This document shows, piece after piece, positions 1 through 10,765 of a stretch of DNA of 64,000 nt. Under the pieces are notes generated by a model. That model saw only the letters and a list, made by a program, of their open reading frames with translations. It was not told where the DNA came from and ran no database searches. Position 1 is the stretch's first letter. The number at the start of each line of letters is the position of its first letter. Both the position numbers and the translations under genes were made by a program. The stretch comes from Chionoecetes opilio (lineage: Eukaryota > Arthropoda > Malacostraca > Decapoda > Majidae): the NCBI GenBank assembly GCA_016584305.1, contig JACEEZ010000469.1, forward strand, positions 124,001 to 188,000. Direction: 5' to 3'.

Positions 1-659
1 ATGCGCAATGGTCACCGTGACAGGGGAGTAGCTATAGGCATCTCCAGCAAACTGCAGCCGTCAGTTGTTGAGGATACTCCGGTTGATGAGCGTATAATGC
101 GGGGAGGATGAAACACACTCTGGGTGTCATGCCTCTTGTTGCAGTGTACGCTCCTACTGCGGTGCGTAAAACTGAAGAGAAGGAGATGTTCTACGCCAAA
201 TTAGACTCGGTATTAGACCAGTGTCCTCCTCGGGACACACTTATTGTTTTGGGCGACTTCAATGCTACTACTGGCACTGTGAGAGATGGCTACGAGTTAT
301 GTGTTGGTCCCCATGCCTCTGGTACCAGAAACATTAACAGTTATCTCCTTCTGAATTTTGCAAGGTCCAGAAGTTTGAGAATTGTAGGTTCTTGGTATCA
401 GAGACCAGAGCTGCACCGCTGGACATGGTATAGTAATGCCGGAGGGGTAGCTAGTGAGATCGACCACATCCTAGTTAGTAATCGCTGGAGGATCCTTCAG
501 AACTGCAGGGTTTACCGGAGTGCTAGGTTCTTTGCAGCTGATCGCAGACTTGTTGTTGCTACACTTAAGCTTCATGTCAATTCCAAAAGAATCTCAATAG
601 GTAACCATACTGTGTTTCATCTTAAGAAGCTGAAGGACTTGACATGTGCCCATGAGTAG
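1..659 (+). pseudogene. LINE endonuclease region (EEP fold), frameshifted
   Basis: Frame 1 from base 1 reads into frame 3 at about 103-108, so the reading frame broke there. The frame-3 part contains VYAPT, the metal-binding-type motif GDFNAT, and a C-terminal SEIDHILVS motif, all in the order of exonuclease-endonuclease-phosphatase domains of LINEs. This enzyme nicks target DNA to prime reverse transcription. It ends at a stop at 657-659. The copy cannot be functional because the frame is broken and its 5' end is missing. Confidence 0.8.
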
Positions 660-1067
660 GTGGTGGCAGTCTCAAATCGGTCTGATATGCTCGGTGCCCT
701 CGAGGACCCTGTATAACTGTGGGATACCTTCAAACGTGAAACTCTACAGGTTACCAAGGAATGTATTGGGGAGCGCCCGAGGTCTAAACGTGGTTTTGTC
801 TCGACGGAGACGCTGGAGAATATCGAGTTCAGTCGCGCTGCCAGGCTTGCTGGGAAACGAGACCAGCACAGGGCTCTCGCAGGACTAGAACCCTCCTGGA
901 GAGAGACAAGGAGAGGAATGTCAGGAGTCTTGCTGAGGATATTGAGGGCCATTTGAACGCTAATGACCTCCGACCCGCCTACCGAGCCCTGAAGAAGCTC
1001 CGTTCCAAGTCTCCATCTCGGGCGAGTGCTATCCAATCAGCTGATGGGCGCCTAGTGTCGGACATGG

Positions 1068-2535
1068 ATGGGCAGAGACCTCGTTGGGCTGAGCACTTTG
1101 GGCAGTTGTTCACGTTGGGCAATTGAGCAGCTCCACACCACTGGTTTACGGGCAGTGGATGCCGATCCTCCCATTGACGAAACCGCACCCTCTCTTGACG
1201 AAGTGTTTGGCAGTGTCTTGGCAGCTGGTGTTTGTAATATCAGTTCGGAGCTCCTCAAAGCTGGGTGTGAGGCCGTCATTCGTGGGTTGAATGCTGTCCT
1301 GACTGCCGTATGGCAATCAGGTACGATTCCTCCTGACTGGAAAAAGGGGGCTGGTCGTACCTATCTGGAAAGGGAAATGGGACCGTCAGGACTGCAACAA
1401 TTGCCGCGGTATTACATTGCTCAGCGTGCCAGGCAAGGTGCTTGCCCATCTATTGCTGAAACGGATCCGCATCCATCTGCTGAGGGATCAGAGACGTCAG
1501 CAGTCTGGGTTCAAGCCTGGTAATTCAACAACGGTCCGTATTCTAGCGCTTCGTGTCCTGGTAGAATGCCGACGTGAGTTTCGAGAGGGGATGCTTGCAG
1601 CCTATGCTGATCTCCAGAAGGCGTTTGACTCATTGCATCGTGAGTCACTCTGGGATCTTCTGCGACTTCGCGGAATTCCTGCAAGAATTATTGGTTTGGT
1701 GACTGGTCTGTACTCTGGGACTGAGAGTGCTGTGAAGTGTGGGGTGGTGTATCCAGCTTCTTTCCTGTGAATACAGGAGTGAGGCAAGGGTGCGTCCTTG
1801 CCCCATCACTTTTCAACTTTTGTATGGACTAGGTATTGGGCAAAGTATTAGATCAAAAGTATTGTGCAGCATCCCTCGGCAACACCAAGATCACTGACCT
1901 TGTTTTTGCCGATGACGCAGTAATCTTTGCTGAGTCCCTGGTGGCTGGGGGTCCTGGTGATGGCTCTCTAGGCGCTGCACGAGGTGGCAAAGCCTTTGGG
2001 ACTTGACGTCTCCTGGCTCAAGACCAAGGTTCAGATGTTTGGAGGCTTACTAGATGAAACAGTACAGTCTGTTCATGCGTGCGGCGAGGACATTGAGATC
2101 TTAGAAAGTTTTACATGGACACTAAATAGCGACTTGAAAAGGGGAATCGATGCCTTTGGTAATACGTGTCTTCGCAGAAACATGGAATATAGCTGAGATG
2201 ATTACGTGTCAATTCAGCGATTGCACCGTGAAACTGAATCGAGGTCTATTACATGCATAGTCCGTCAGCGCCTACTTTGGTTATATGGTATGTGGCACGC
2301 TACCCTGATACCGATCCTTCCCATCGGGTTGTATCTGTAAGAGACAATCAGGCGTGGAGAAGGCCAAGGGGGCGCCCACAATGCTTGTGGCTGGGGAAAG
2401 TTGATGTTTCTTGTCGATAGTTGCTTGGTATGTGAAGGGAGCCTGCATGGGGACTCGCGCGTGGTGACCCCCGGGATTGGCGTCGTAGAGTGGGCGAGGC
2501 GTCACGGCCCCCGGCGTATGCCCCCAATGATTGAT
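1068..2535 (+). pseudogene. LINE reverse transcriptase and C-terminal region, multiply frameshifted
   Basis: Pieces in three frames give the RT order: PPDWKKG near 1330, YADLQKAFDSLHRESLWDLL near 1610-1660, a GVRQGCVLAPSLFNFC-like block near 1775-1825, and the catalytic FADDAVIFAE near 1905-1945. The 3' part (about 2280-2535) reads as a Gly/Pro/Arg-rich tail ending in PPAYAPND and a stop in the ATTG tail. There are several frameshifts between these blocks, so the element is dead. The RT identity is clear; the clade is not. Confidence 0.8.
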
Positions 2536-2545
2536 TGATTGATAT

Positions 2546-2906
2546 ATATCAAAAGAAAAGTATGGAAGAGACAAACAGCTTAGTACTATATTAAGGTCAG
2601 AATATTGTTATCAGAATTAGGTCGTGTACGTCAAAGTCCACCCTAGTAAATTTGTAGCGCGTAGTGGTTCCTTACCCATGTCGATACTGTTTATGTTCGG
2701 TATCGATGGTTCTGGATTGTTTGGTATTAATTGCATTATTACATTGTAGTTTAGAATACATTTTTAAACTGTACTCACTGTATACATTATTACATTGTAG
2801 TTTAGAATACATTTTAAAACTGTATTCACTGTATATATTATTACAATGTATAACCTGTATACATTTTACTGCATACAGCTAATAACATTTTTGTCTTTTC
2901 TTTTGC
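2546..2906. other. AT-rich spacer with a 51-bp tandem duplication
   Basis: No coding signal. Two near-identical copies of a 51-bp unit lie at 2735-2785 and 2786-2836. The end, about 2880-2906, is T-rich and leads into a splice-acceptor-like site, so this may be the remnant of an intron of the following pseudogene. Confidence 0.5.
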
Positions 2907-2908
2907 AG
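2891..2908 (+). other. Splice-acceptor-like site upstream of the PIN/CXC-family pseudogene
   Basis: A pyrimidine-rich tract ends in TTTTGCAG at 2901-2908, about 20 bp before the first ATG of the following coding relic. It resembles a 3' splice site. If it is real, this copy kept an intron and moved as DNA rather than by reverse transcription of mRNA. Confidence 0.4.
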
Positions 2909-2927
2909 ACCTAATGGCACAATAATC

Positions 2928-4278
2928 ATGAGTGAATATTCCAACAGAAAGACTACCAAAAGGCAGCACACTGACTCTAAAAACAAGAATGGATGCTTCT
3001 TTTGTCAAAGCAGTTCAAGCGACCTTCGCCAAGCCTCCACTTGGCGAAGAAGACTCACGATGGAAAAAACAGAACCAAAGAGATTGCACAACAAAGAAGG
3101 GAATTGGGTGACCATAGGTATTCAGACGTGCTAGACAGACAAGATGGTCTCTCGTTTGATAATTTTAACGTTCTCGAAATTAAGTGGCACAAATCCTGCT
3201 ATTCTGTCTTTACATCGGAGAGCAAACTGGACAGACTACGGAATCAGCGACAACCAGCATCTGTATACTATGTACCAGCTCAAACATTACAGCTCCAATA
3301 AGAAGTTCTCAGACAACTATTGACTGGAAGCTCTGAATGTTTTGCCAGTCACAGATCTCAAGTAAGAAGCTTCACCGAGTAGAAACTACGAATAAATCCA
3401 CAGCACTGATTGAACGAGCTAAATATGATCCAGTGATGTCCGTTACACTTTCTGGTGTCACTCAGTATCAGTGATTTGATGGCAGCTGACGGCCTGTATC
3501 ACCTGTCCTGTTTAGTGACATTCGAACGACGCGCTACAGGAACGCCTCGAGAAATTGAACCAGATCTGAGCGCGCGCTTGACGACTTTGTGCTCTGATTT
3601 GGACATTGGGCATTCAAGAGGCAATACGTATGACATGACGGATGTGTGGCGCAGACACCAGGACATGTGTGCTAAGAGATACATCCCTGTTAAGAATTAT
3701 CAGTCCAGAATAACAACCTTCTACGGAAAGGTTAATAAAATGATCGGTTCGAAGGAAGGATATGTCAAGCCTCTTTCAAATAGAGCACCAATAATGTACT
3801 CTGGTAAAAAGTCAAACTTAATTATTTCAAGGCATTGACAAAAAGTCAACGTGGTGGTTTATCCTAAGAATCGGAATCCACAGGAGATGAAGATATTGGG
3901 ACTGTTGGATTTAATCAATGATATATCTATAAAGAAATGGTACATGTGGCACTGAGAATCAGAAAAGAACTCACAGGTCATTCCAGCAGTTGGCAAGGAC
4001 TAGATCAAGAGCATGTTGCACAAGTTATCCCAAACAGCTTGTATCTATTTCTGCGCTTACTGTTCAGTGATGTGGATGATATTCATGAGGGAATTGAAGA
4101 AGACAACAGTATCAAGCAGGTTGTTTGCAGCATTGCTCAAGGCATTGTGCATGCAGTGTCTAAGAAACGGAAGTTGACACCAAAACATATTGGTTTAGGG
4201 CTTGCACTTCACCAAGCTACACGTTCCAAGGCACTTTTGGATATCTTCCATGCAGCGAACCATACCATACTCCCTTAA
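2928..4278 (+). pseudogene. N-terminal module of the PIN/CXC-family pseudogene
   Basis: The first reading frame starts at ATG 2928 and carries a Cys pair CFFCQ. After a frameshift near 3130 it continues with EIKWHKSCYSVFTS, and a related block DGLYHLSCLVTFERRA follows near 3490-3540. Such Cys-x2-Cys ... His-x3-Cys units look like zinc-binding fingers, present at least twice. A further block at 3937-4278 reads LRIRKELTGHSSSWQGLDQ and QVIPNSLYLFLRLLF. The frame is cut at 4278, where LINE sequence begins. Confidence 0.6.
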
Positions 4279-4870
4279 CTGGGGAAGGGACCATAAATAT
4301 CCCCAGGTGGGACCGACTCAACGGTAACGATTCGAGGTGTCTTGATACCTCCTTTAACTTTCTGTCCTTAAACTTCTGCAACATTCGCAGTCTTATATCT
4401 AACTTTCAATATGTGGAACATCACCTCTCCTCCTCTAAACCTAACCTTCTTTTCCTCACCGAAACCCAGTTGTCTGTGAGCACTGACAACAGACCTTTTT
4501 CTGTCTCCTCTTACTGTCTCTATTCTCATCTTCAATCCAAAGCTGGCTGTTGCGCATATGTGCGCAACGACATCACTTGCTCTCGTGCCAACGATCTTGA
4601 ATCTTCCGAATTCTCTACTATCTGGCTTCGACTTCAGTGTCACTCGCTTACTAAATGTATATGTGTTGTATATCTCTCACCTAACTCCTCGGTCTATGTA
4701 AAATTATTCGACTATTTAACATCAAAAGTGGAGCACATCTCATCTAATTTTCGTTTAGCAGAAATGTCCATTCTTGGGGACATCAATGTTCACCACCAGC
4801 ATTGGCTACTATCTTCTTTCATTGACCAAGCTAGTAAACTGGTTAACCAACCTGGTTAAATCCTGACCAA
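4279..4870 (+). mobile_element. Jockey-like LINE fragment (5' part, endonuclease) inserted in the pseudogene
   Basis: One frame from about 4300 to 4857 reads FNFLSLNFCNIRSLISNF, LLFLTETQLS, CCAYVRNDITCSR and LGDINVHHQHW, the N-terminal endonuclease of a Jockey-group LINE. Coding sequence of the host pseudogene stops just before it (4278) and resumes just after it (4875). The piece is unusual because it keeps the 5' part and lacks the 3' end, the reverse of ordinary 5' truncation. Related 3' pieces of this LINE type occur at 10141-10757, 51309-54540 and 54549-54790. Confidence 0.75.
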
Positions 4871-4874
4871 CCTG

Positions 4875-6181
4875 GTGAAAGCCTACAGCTTTTTTACCAT
4901 TGTTATTGACACGGTTCGAAGAATCGATACGTCGATAGCTCAAAACATTCTGCAAAGATTTTATAACTTTGGCAACTTCTATATTCTTGACAATATCATC
5001 AAAGAGCGAATGATCCACAGCTCATGTGACAATGTTGATGTGCTGGAAGCAACTCTAGATGGAAAAAACACGTTTCACTGCACACAGATGTTGGTGTGGC
5101 AGAGAGGACCAGAACCGCTGCAGAGGAATGAGAGCACACGCATCCAGAGATTAAGAGCAATCAAACTAGATTCTTTACAGGCATTTCAGGCACTTGACCA
5201 GGCAACTCTGCCAGCAGATATGTACTACCAAGATATAATTTGATTGGTTGGGAACGAAAGATGAAGAAAGACAGAAGGCACGAGTGAAAGATTTGACTTG
5301 GTTAGTGTCCAGGATTTGTGATGTCAAAAATTATCCATCTGTCCCTGGTTGGAGAGCAATGAACGAAGCCACAAGCATTGTTGACCATCTAGTAACGAAT
5401 GCAGGAATGTTGCCCATTCATCAGGCTAATAATATCACAACAGTGATCAATCGCTTCATAGCTATTTCAAAGCACATGGGACAGAAATACACCATTACCA
5501 CGGCAGCTCAACCATTGTACAACAGAGGCAAGGAAATTGTTTGGACAAATCCCAAGTTTGAGAATGTTATTTTTCTGATGGGTGGCCTTCATATCTGTTT
5601 CAACTTTTTGAAAGCGATCGGTCAGCACATGGAGAGTGCTGGGTTGGATGACCTGTGGACATAACATGGCGTATGCACCCAACACAACTAAAACCATGCT
5701 GGATGGAAAAGCATACTACCAGGTAGTAAGAGGACATATGCTGATATGTGAAGCTATGTGGCACATAAAGTGGTCAATGTTCAAATCATGGATCATCGAA
5801 ATGGATGGTCAGGTTTCTGCTCTTCTCAGTGACAAGAATGTGAAACGACTCATGATCGAATTTGATAAGTAGTACTCAATTAATCTTAACTACAAGTCTT
5901 GGTTAGACTACATGAGTATGGTTGATATTCTTCTGGACTTCATCCGGGCAGAGAGAGATGGTAATTGAATTCTTCCTCTGAATTATTTTTCTGCCATGCT
6001 GCCGTGGCTCCCCATCTATGACCACACAAACTATGCAAGATGGGAACCTATCTATCGTTCAGATATGAAGCTTCTTGAGAAATCAGCTCCTGAAGTTCAC
6101 GCTGAATTCATTGATGGTAACTTTGTTGTAAAGATGACCAAAAAGCGTTTCAACCAAGTTCCTGTGGACCAGGCAACATAA
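4875..6181 (+). pseudogene. Central module of the PIN/CXC-family pseudogene
   Basis: The first segment (4875-5243) has RRIDTSIAQNILQRFYNFGN and CTQMLVWQRGPEP. The second (5248-5664) has VPGWRAMNEAT, TAAQPLYNRGKEIVW and MGGLHICFNFLKAIGQHMES, the most conserved-looking stretch of the family. Later blocks give GKAYYQVVRGHMLICEAMW near 5705 and YFSAMLPWLPIYDHTNYARW near 5980-6050. The coding ends at DQAT, exactly where the Helitron-like element begins at 6182. Four frameshifts are visible. Confidence 0.65.
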
Positions 6182-6205
6182 TCTATAATAATATAAGCGA
6201 AAGTG

Positions 6206-6252
<47 letters not shown>

Positions 6253-7294
6253 GTGTGTGTGTGTGTGTGTGGTATAGGTTCCGCCCTCCGTGGCGCAATC
6301 ACCTCATATGGCACATTTTTGGAACCGGGTTGACCAGGGGAAGGTCATAAGCCCACTTATGAGATGATTCAATCACTTTTTTTTTTTTTTTTTTAGCAGC
6401 CTATTAGCGATAATTGTGGAAAAAAAAAGTGGGTTGCGAGAATCGAGGAAACCTTGATGTAGGGTGATGGGTAATGGGTGAGTGAATGGGTGGGGTGATG
6501 GGTAATGGGTGTGGGGTGATGGGTGAGTGAATGGGTGGGGGGTGATGGGTTGGGGGTGATGGGTGATGGGTGAGGGAATAGGTTGGGGGTGATGGGTAAT
6601 GGTAAATATAAGCGAAAGTGTGTCTGTCTGTCTGTCTGTGTGTGTGTGTGTGTATGTGTGTGTGTGTGTGTCTGGTATAGGTTCCGCCCCCCGTGGCGCA
6701 ATCACCTCATATGGCACATTTTTGGAACCGGGTTGACCAGGGGAAGGTTTTAAGCCCAATTATGAGATGATCCGATCACTTTTTTTTTTTTTTTTTGCAG
6801 CCTATTAGCGATAATTGTGAAAAAAAGTGGGTTGCGAGAATTGAGGAAACCTTGATGTAGGGTGATGGGTAATGGGTGAGTGAATGGGTGGGGTGATGGG
6901 TAATGGGTGTGGGGTGATGGGTGAGTGAATGGGTGGGGGGTGATGGGTTGGGGGTGATGGGTGATGGGTGAGGGAATAGGTGGGGGGTGATGGGTAATGG
7001 GTGAGTGAATGGGTGTGTGGTGATGGGTAATGGGTGAGTGAATGGGTGGGGGGTGATGGGTAATGGGTGGTGAATGGGGGGGGGGTGATGGGTAATGGGT
7101 GAGTGAATGGGTGGGGGTAATACATACATTTCTACATCCATGATTTCAGGAAAGTTAGAAGGGGCTATCTGGAGAGTCCGTGTTTGGTGGGCCGAAGGCC
7201 CACCAAACACAGGTGGTGGGCCGAAGGCCCACCACCAATAGCCCTCCGCAGGAGCTAGCCAAAAAGTCCGCCCGGAGGGCGGCTTTGCGGCTAG
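6182..7294 (+). mobile_element. Non-autonomous Helitron-like element
   Basis: The element starts TCTATAATAATATAAGCG after an A (6181) and ends CTAG at 7291-7294 before a T (7295), as expected for Helitron insertion between A and T. Near the 3' end there are three hairpins: a perfect one at about 7182-7208 (arms GTTTGGTGGGCC/GGCCCACCAAAC), a second at 7212-7236, and a short GC-rich one just before CTAG. No Rep/helicase is encoded. The body is two tandem halves (about 6190-6600 and 6603-7130), each with (GTCT)n/(GT)n, a poly(T) run and a GGGTGATGGGTAATGGGTGA-type minisatellite. It splits the pseudogene between DQAT and INKTCK. Confidence 0.75.
6460..7117. repeat. GTGATGGGTAATGGGTGAGTGAATG-type minisatellite in the Helitron, two blocks
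   Basis: Two G-rich arrays (about 6460-6600 and 6860-7117) are built from GGGTGATGGG and GGGTGAGTGAAT words. The second is longer, so the arrays changed length after the internal duplication. Confidence 0.75.
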
Positions 7295-9261
7295 TAGATC
7301 AATAAAACATGCAAGATGAACAATGGAATAATTGGAATAACCAGGAATGACCAAGTGTGGGACAAGTTTTATATCAAATGGTCAGAACGATCACGCATCA
7401 CACAGGATATGAAAGTTTTGTTCAACTTGGAAGATGACGAGGAAAATGAGGTTTTTATGTGTTCCGATAGCCTTCCAAGCCGGATGACGCGTGGCACTGA
7501 AGATGTGAGAAAATTGGTGTCACAGCTCACAAAATTTGATGTTTTCAGAGTTCACGCACAATCTGAAAATGAACCACCTAGTTCTTCTGAGTCAAGCATA
7601 CCCCTGGTGTCACTGGCAACAAATTATACAGTACCAGAAGATAATTTTATAGCCAATCATTTTCTGACTGCTAAAGACAGAGGAAAGAGGCAAATGCTCT
7701 CTAATGTGACAGAGCGATTAGTGGATCAACAAGTGGGATTTCATGACGCGCTCCCAAAACTTCGGTCCAAAACATTTGCAAATATCTACAGAGCAACTGT
7801 CTCATGTAAACAGAATGTCCAAAAGACTATTAAAGCAGACCGAAAATTGCTTCAACGTTTTTTTAATGTGGTGACAGCAGGTAAAACAGTGGAAATGACA
7901 ACTATCCTGAAACACGAACTGTCACCAATCCCACTCTCCTTGGCAAACACTGGAGGAGAGATGAATTCAACAAATAAAGCTGAACTGATTTTGATGAACA
8001 AAATTGAAACTGCTCCAGAACTTCCAGAATCTGACTTAAGGACTTGTTTTCTCGTTGATGGTCATGTACTCATTCAAGCTATGGGAAAACTTAATGGTTG
8101 TCAGACATTTGGAGACTATGCTGCTGCTTTTATTCATTCAGAGACACGTTATTTTAGAGATAAGACGACACGAGTTAACATTGTGTTCGATCACTATTTG
8201 GATGGGGATTCAATCAAATATGGTACCAGAGCATAACGAGTGACAAAAAAAAACTATTCGTAAGCTAATAGATGGATCAGATGTTCCACTGTCTCAGGTT
8301 TGGAGCTAATTTGTTGCTATGGATGAAAACAAGGCAAACCTGGCACATTTCCTCTCTGAAATTATCATCCAGAAAACCAGAGATCTTCCAGAAGAATACG
8401 AGATGGTAACCGGAAGTGGATTCATGGACACAACTGGGCCAAAATCAACCAGGAAATCCAAAGATGTCTCAAACTTAATGAGAATCATGAAGAAGCTGAC
8501 ACAAGGTTGATTATTCATGCCTCTGAAGCAGTGGATATGGGCTATCAACGAATTATTGTGAAGTGCAGATATACTGATATAATGATTTTCCTTTTGCACA
8601 TCACCTCCTCTAAAGCAAGTGAAGTTTGGATGATTTATGGGATTGCAAAGAAGCAGAAGTGCATTCCCATTCATCAAGTAGCAAAAAGTGTTCCGAATGC
8701 TGTGAAGAATAACCTCTTGAGTTTCCACGCACTCACAGGTTGCGACACAACCTCTTCATTCAATTGATATGGAAAAAAGACCTGTTGGAAAACAATTTTG
8801 AAATATCCACGACTGGTACTTGGATTGGCCGTTATGGTGAGCTTGGACCGGCTGAACAGTTTGTTTGCAACCTCTATCGAAGTCCAGGGCTACAAACAAT
8901 TAACAGTGCAAGATTGCACATGCTCAGCAAGGCCAAGATAGGCCTGGAACTGCTTCCTCCAACACGTGATGCTTTGGAGCTTCATGTCCAACGCGCCAAC
9001 TACCAGGCCAAGAATTGGCTTCCGGCAGAGATGGAAATTATTGTTGTGACATTGCCCCCAGATGCTTGGAAGAAGGAGTCATGTTATCTGAAACCTCAAT
9101 GAACCAGGTTACCTCCTGTACCATTGTCTTGCCTCGAACTTGTGACCTGATCTTGTAAAACTAAGTGCAATACTGCTAGATGCACCTGCTTCAAAAATAA
9201 TCTGAAATGTACAAATACCTGTGCCTGTGACTCTATTGATTGCTGTAATCCATCAGAATGA
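7295..9261 (+). pseudogene. C-terminal module: PIN/FEN-like block and CXC block
   Basis: The longest open stretch (7316-8236, 306 codons) contains DQVWDKFYIKWSERSRITQD and ends with VNIVFDHYLDGDSIKYGTRA, a signature of this family. Next come KANLAHFLSE (about 8332), HEEADTRLIIHASEAVDMGY (about 8487-8530, crossing a frameshift), a YTDIMIFLLH strand and HALTGCDTTSSF (about 8725-8762). The repeated acidic positions in hydrophobic strands resemble PIN/FEN nucleases. After KPQ and a stop, another frame at about 9150-9261 gives a Cys-rich tail (SCKTKCNTARCTCF, CTNTCACDSIDCCNPSE) ending in TGA, similar to CXC DNA-binding domains. Nuclease activity is inference from fold resemblance. Confidence 0.7.
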
Positions 9262-9289
9262 AAACTTTTTTTCTCTCCCTTTTTTTTTA

Positions 9290-9640
9290 CATCTGTGCCT
9301 ATAGCGCGTGTAGGCAGTAAACTCCAGGAGTGGGATGGTAGGCCCTGGAGGTTCACTCGAGTACAGTGATGGTTGGCCCTCACCCGTGGTGGCGTAGGGT
9401 GGATTTTTATAGTGACATCGATGATTAGAGGTTCATGCCGCCCCCCTGTTTCCTCCGATGCCCTCGCAATCGAAGGTAGAGTTAATGGGCAGCATGTAGG
9501 TGTTCTTACTTAGACACTCGACGGTGCAGAAAGATTTTAAGTGGATTTTGGTTCTCATCAGGGATCGAACTCGGGTCACAAGCCACGAAGACCGCCACCC
9601 GGAGACGCTAACCACTCTGCTACCGCCTTCCCAAAAACAA
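9290..9640 (-). mobile_element. tRNA-derived SINE, family C
   Basis: On the minus strand the element begins with a tRNA-like head: GGCGGTAGCAGAGTGGTTAG (A-box region) and GAGTTCGATCCC (B box). The body has the GTGCCG...TCGAGTG segment and ends in a CTGGAGG...CCTCCAGG-type hairpin. Related copies lie at 12978-13700, 47845-48178 and 56855-57165. Confidence 0.75.
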
Positions 9641-9752
9641 AAATACATATTGCATACACATAACTATTTTTATGGATATTTTCATTTGTTATAATGTTAA
9701 AGTAGGCCAGACGACCAGACCAGAAGAAGTAAAAATTCTTTAAAAAATTTTT

Positions 9753-10086
9753 ACCTGCATGGAATGTTAATAGCAGGCACCCATGTTAAATCAATCGGTC
9801 ATAGGTCAGACAGAAATACTAAGGTGGACCTTGACCTACATGACCTACTTCTGATATCAATATTATGACCTAAAAATAGTCGCAGTGTTTGTCTCTTCCA
9901 TACCTTTATTTTGAAGTATAACATGACTATCTTTGGATGTCTTTGAAATGTAACTATTTTGGGCCAAAACATGACCTTGAAATGACCTTTTAGGTTCATT
10001 TTTTTACCGGCACCCACCCTGGTATTTATGTCTGACCTATGACTGATTGATTTAGCATGTTGCCGGCTATTAACATTCCATGCAGG
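9753..10086. mobile_element. Fold-back MITE with clustered TGACCT motifs
   Basis: The ends are inverted copies: ACCTGCATGGAATGTTAATA at 9753 and its reverse complement ending at 10086. The arms also contain an inverted TCGGTCATAGGTCAGAC block. The centre holds many TGACCT/AGGTCA hexamers. There is no coding capacity. A clear target duplication is not visible. Confidence 0.75.
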
Positions 10087-10140
10087 TAAAAGTCACAATT
10101 TTGGTCCTTGGCTGGGCTCCTATAAGAAGTTAGGTGTCCT

Positions 10141-10757
10141 GTGGCGTCTGTGTTAATTTTTTTTTCCTCTCAGTTGGTTGTTCTTTACAGGGGCCTTAGC
10201 CTCCCATGTATGGAGTATGTCTCATATGTTTGGGGAGGATCCACTCATACAGCTCTCCTAAACAGGGTTGAGTCAAAAGTTTTTCATCTCCTCAACTCCC
10301 CTCCTCTGACTAGCTGCCTTCAATCTTTAAATTACCGCCGCAATGTTACTTCTCTTTCTATCTTCTACCGTTGTTTTCATGCTCACTGCTATTCTGAACT
10401 TGCTAACTGCATGCCTCACCCCCTTCCGCGGCCTTGCTGCCCAAGACTTTCTACTCATTCTCATCCCTGTTCTGTCCATCTTCCTAATGTAAGAGTCAAT
10501 CAGTATCTTTAATCTTTCATCCCTTTCACTGGTAAACTCTGGAACTCTCTTCCTGTTTACATGTTTCCACCATCTTAAATAAAAAGCTTAAATATCTTCA
10601 AGAGAGAAGTGACAAGACACCTCCCGAACTAAATTGGCCCACCCCCCTTCTTTATTCACTTACTGGTTTTTTTATAGGGATCGACAAGTAAGAAGCTTTT
10701 TGTTACCTTTACTTTTTTTTTGCCTTCGCCAGTCCCTTGTGCTGTAAAAAAAAAATC
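10141..10757 (+). mobile_element. Jockey-like LINE, 5'-truncated 3' end
   Basis: The frame 10150-10512 reads GLSLPCMEYVSYVWGGSTHT, LLNRVESKVFHLLNSPPLTS and YRRNVTSLSIFYRCFHAHCY, the C-terminal RT-associated region of this LINE family. After a stop at 10510 the similarity continues out of frame (TGKLWNSLPV). It ends in an A-rich tail near 10745-10757. The same region in reverse orientation is at 51309-51950. Confidence 0.8.
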
Positions 10758-10765
10758 TACGGAGG

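Larger units (their letters stand above)
1..2545 (+). mobile_element. Decayed non-LTR retrotransposon (LINE), left part outside window
   Basis: One element runs in from the left edge and ends near 2545 in a short ATTG tandem tail. In order it shows an AP-endonuclease-like region, a reverse transcriptase and a 3' coding tail. At least four frameshifts break it. The 3' tandem tail rather than poly(A) is usual for RTE, I or Nimb-type LINEs; the clade is not assigned. It lies directly upstream of the multi-domain pseudogene. Confidence 0.85.
2909..9261 (+). pseudogene. Large PIN/FEN-like, CXC-containing protein, inactivated copy
   Basis: Successive coding blocks over 6.3 kb can be read in changing frames as a single protein of well over 1000 residues. 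In order they are: Cys/His-rich N-terminal segments, a central block with GGLHICFNFL, a long block with NKT..GIIGITRNDQVWDKF, an acidic block with HEEADTRLIIHA and a YTDIMIFLL strand, the motif HALTGCDTTSSF, and a C-terminal Cys-rich block. From memory this architecture matches uncharacterised proteins found in many copies in cnidarian, mollusc and crustacean genomes. The acidic block resembles a PIN/FEN-type nuclease fold and the tail a tesmin/TSO1-like CXC domain. More than ten frameshifts and stops, plus two inserted elements (4279-4870 and 6182-7294), make it a pseudogene. Function is unknown; a transposon origin is inference. Confidence 0.75.
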
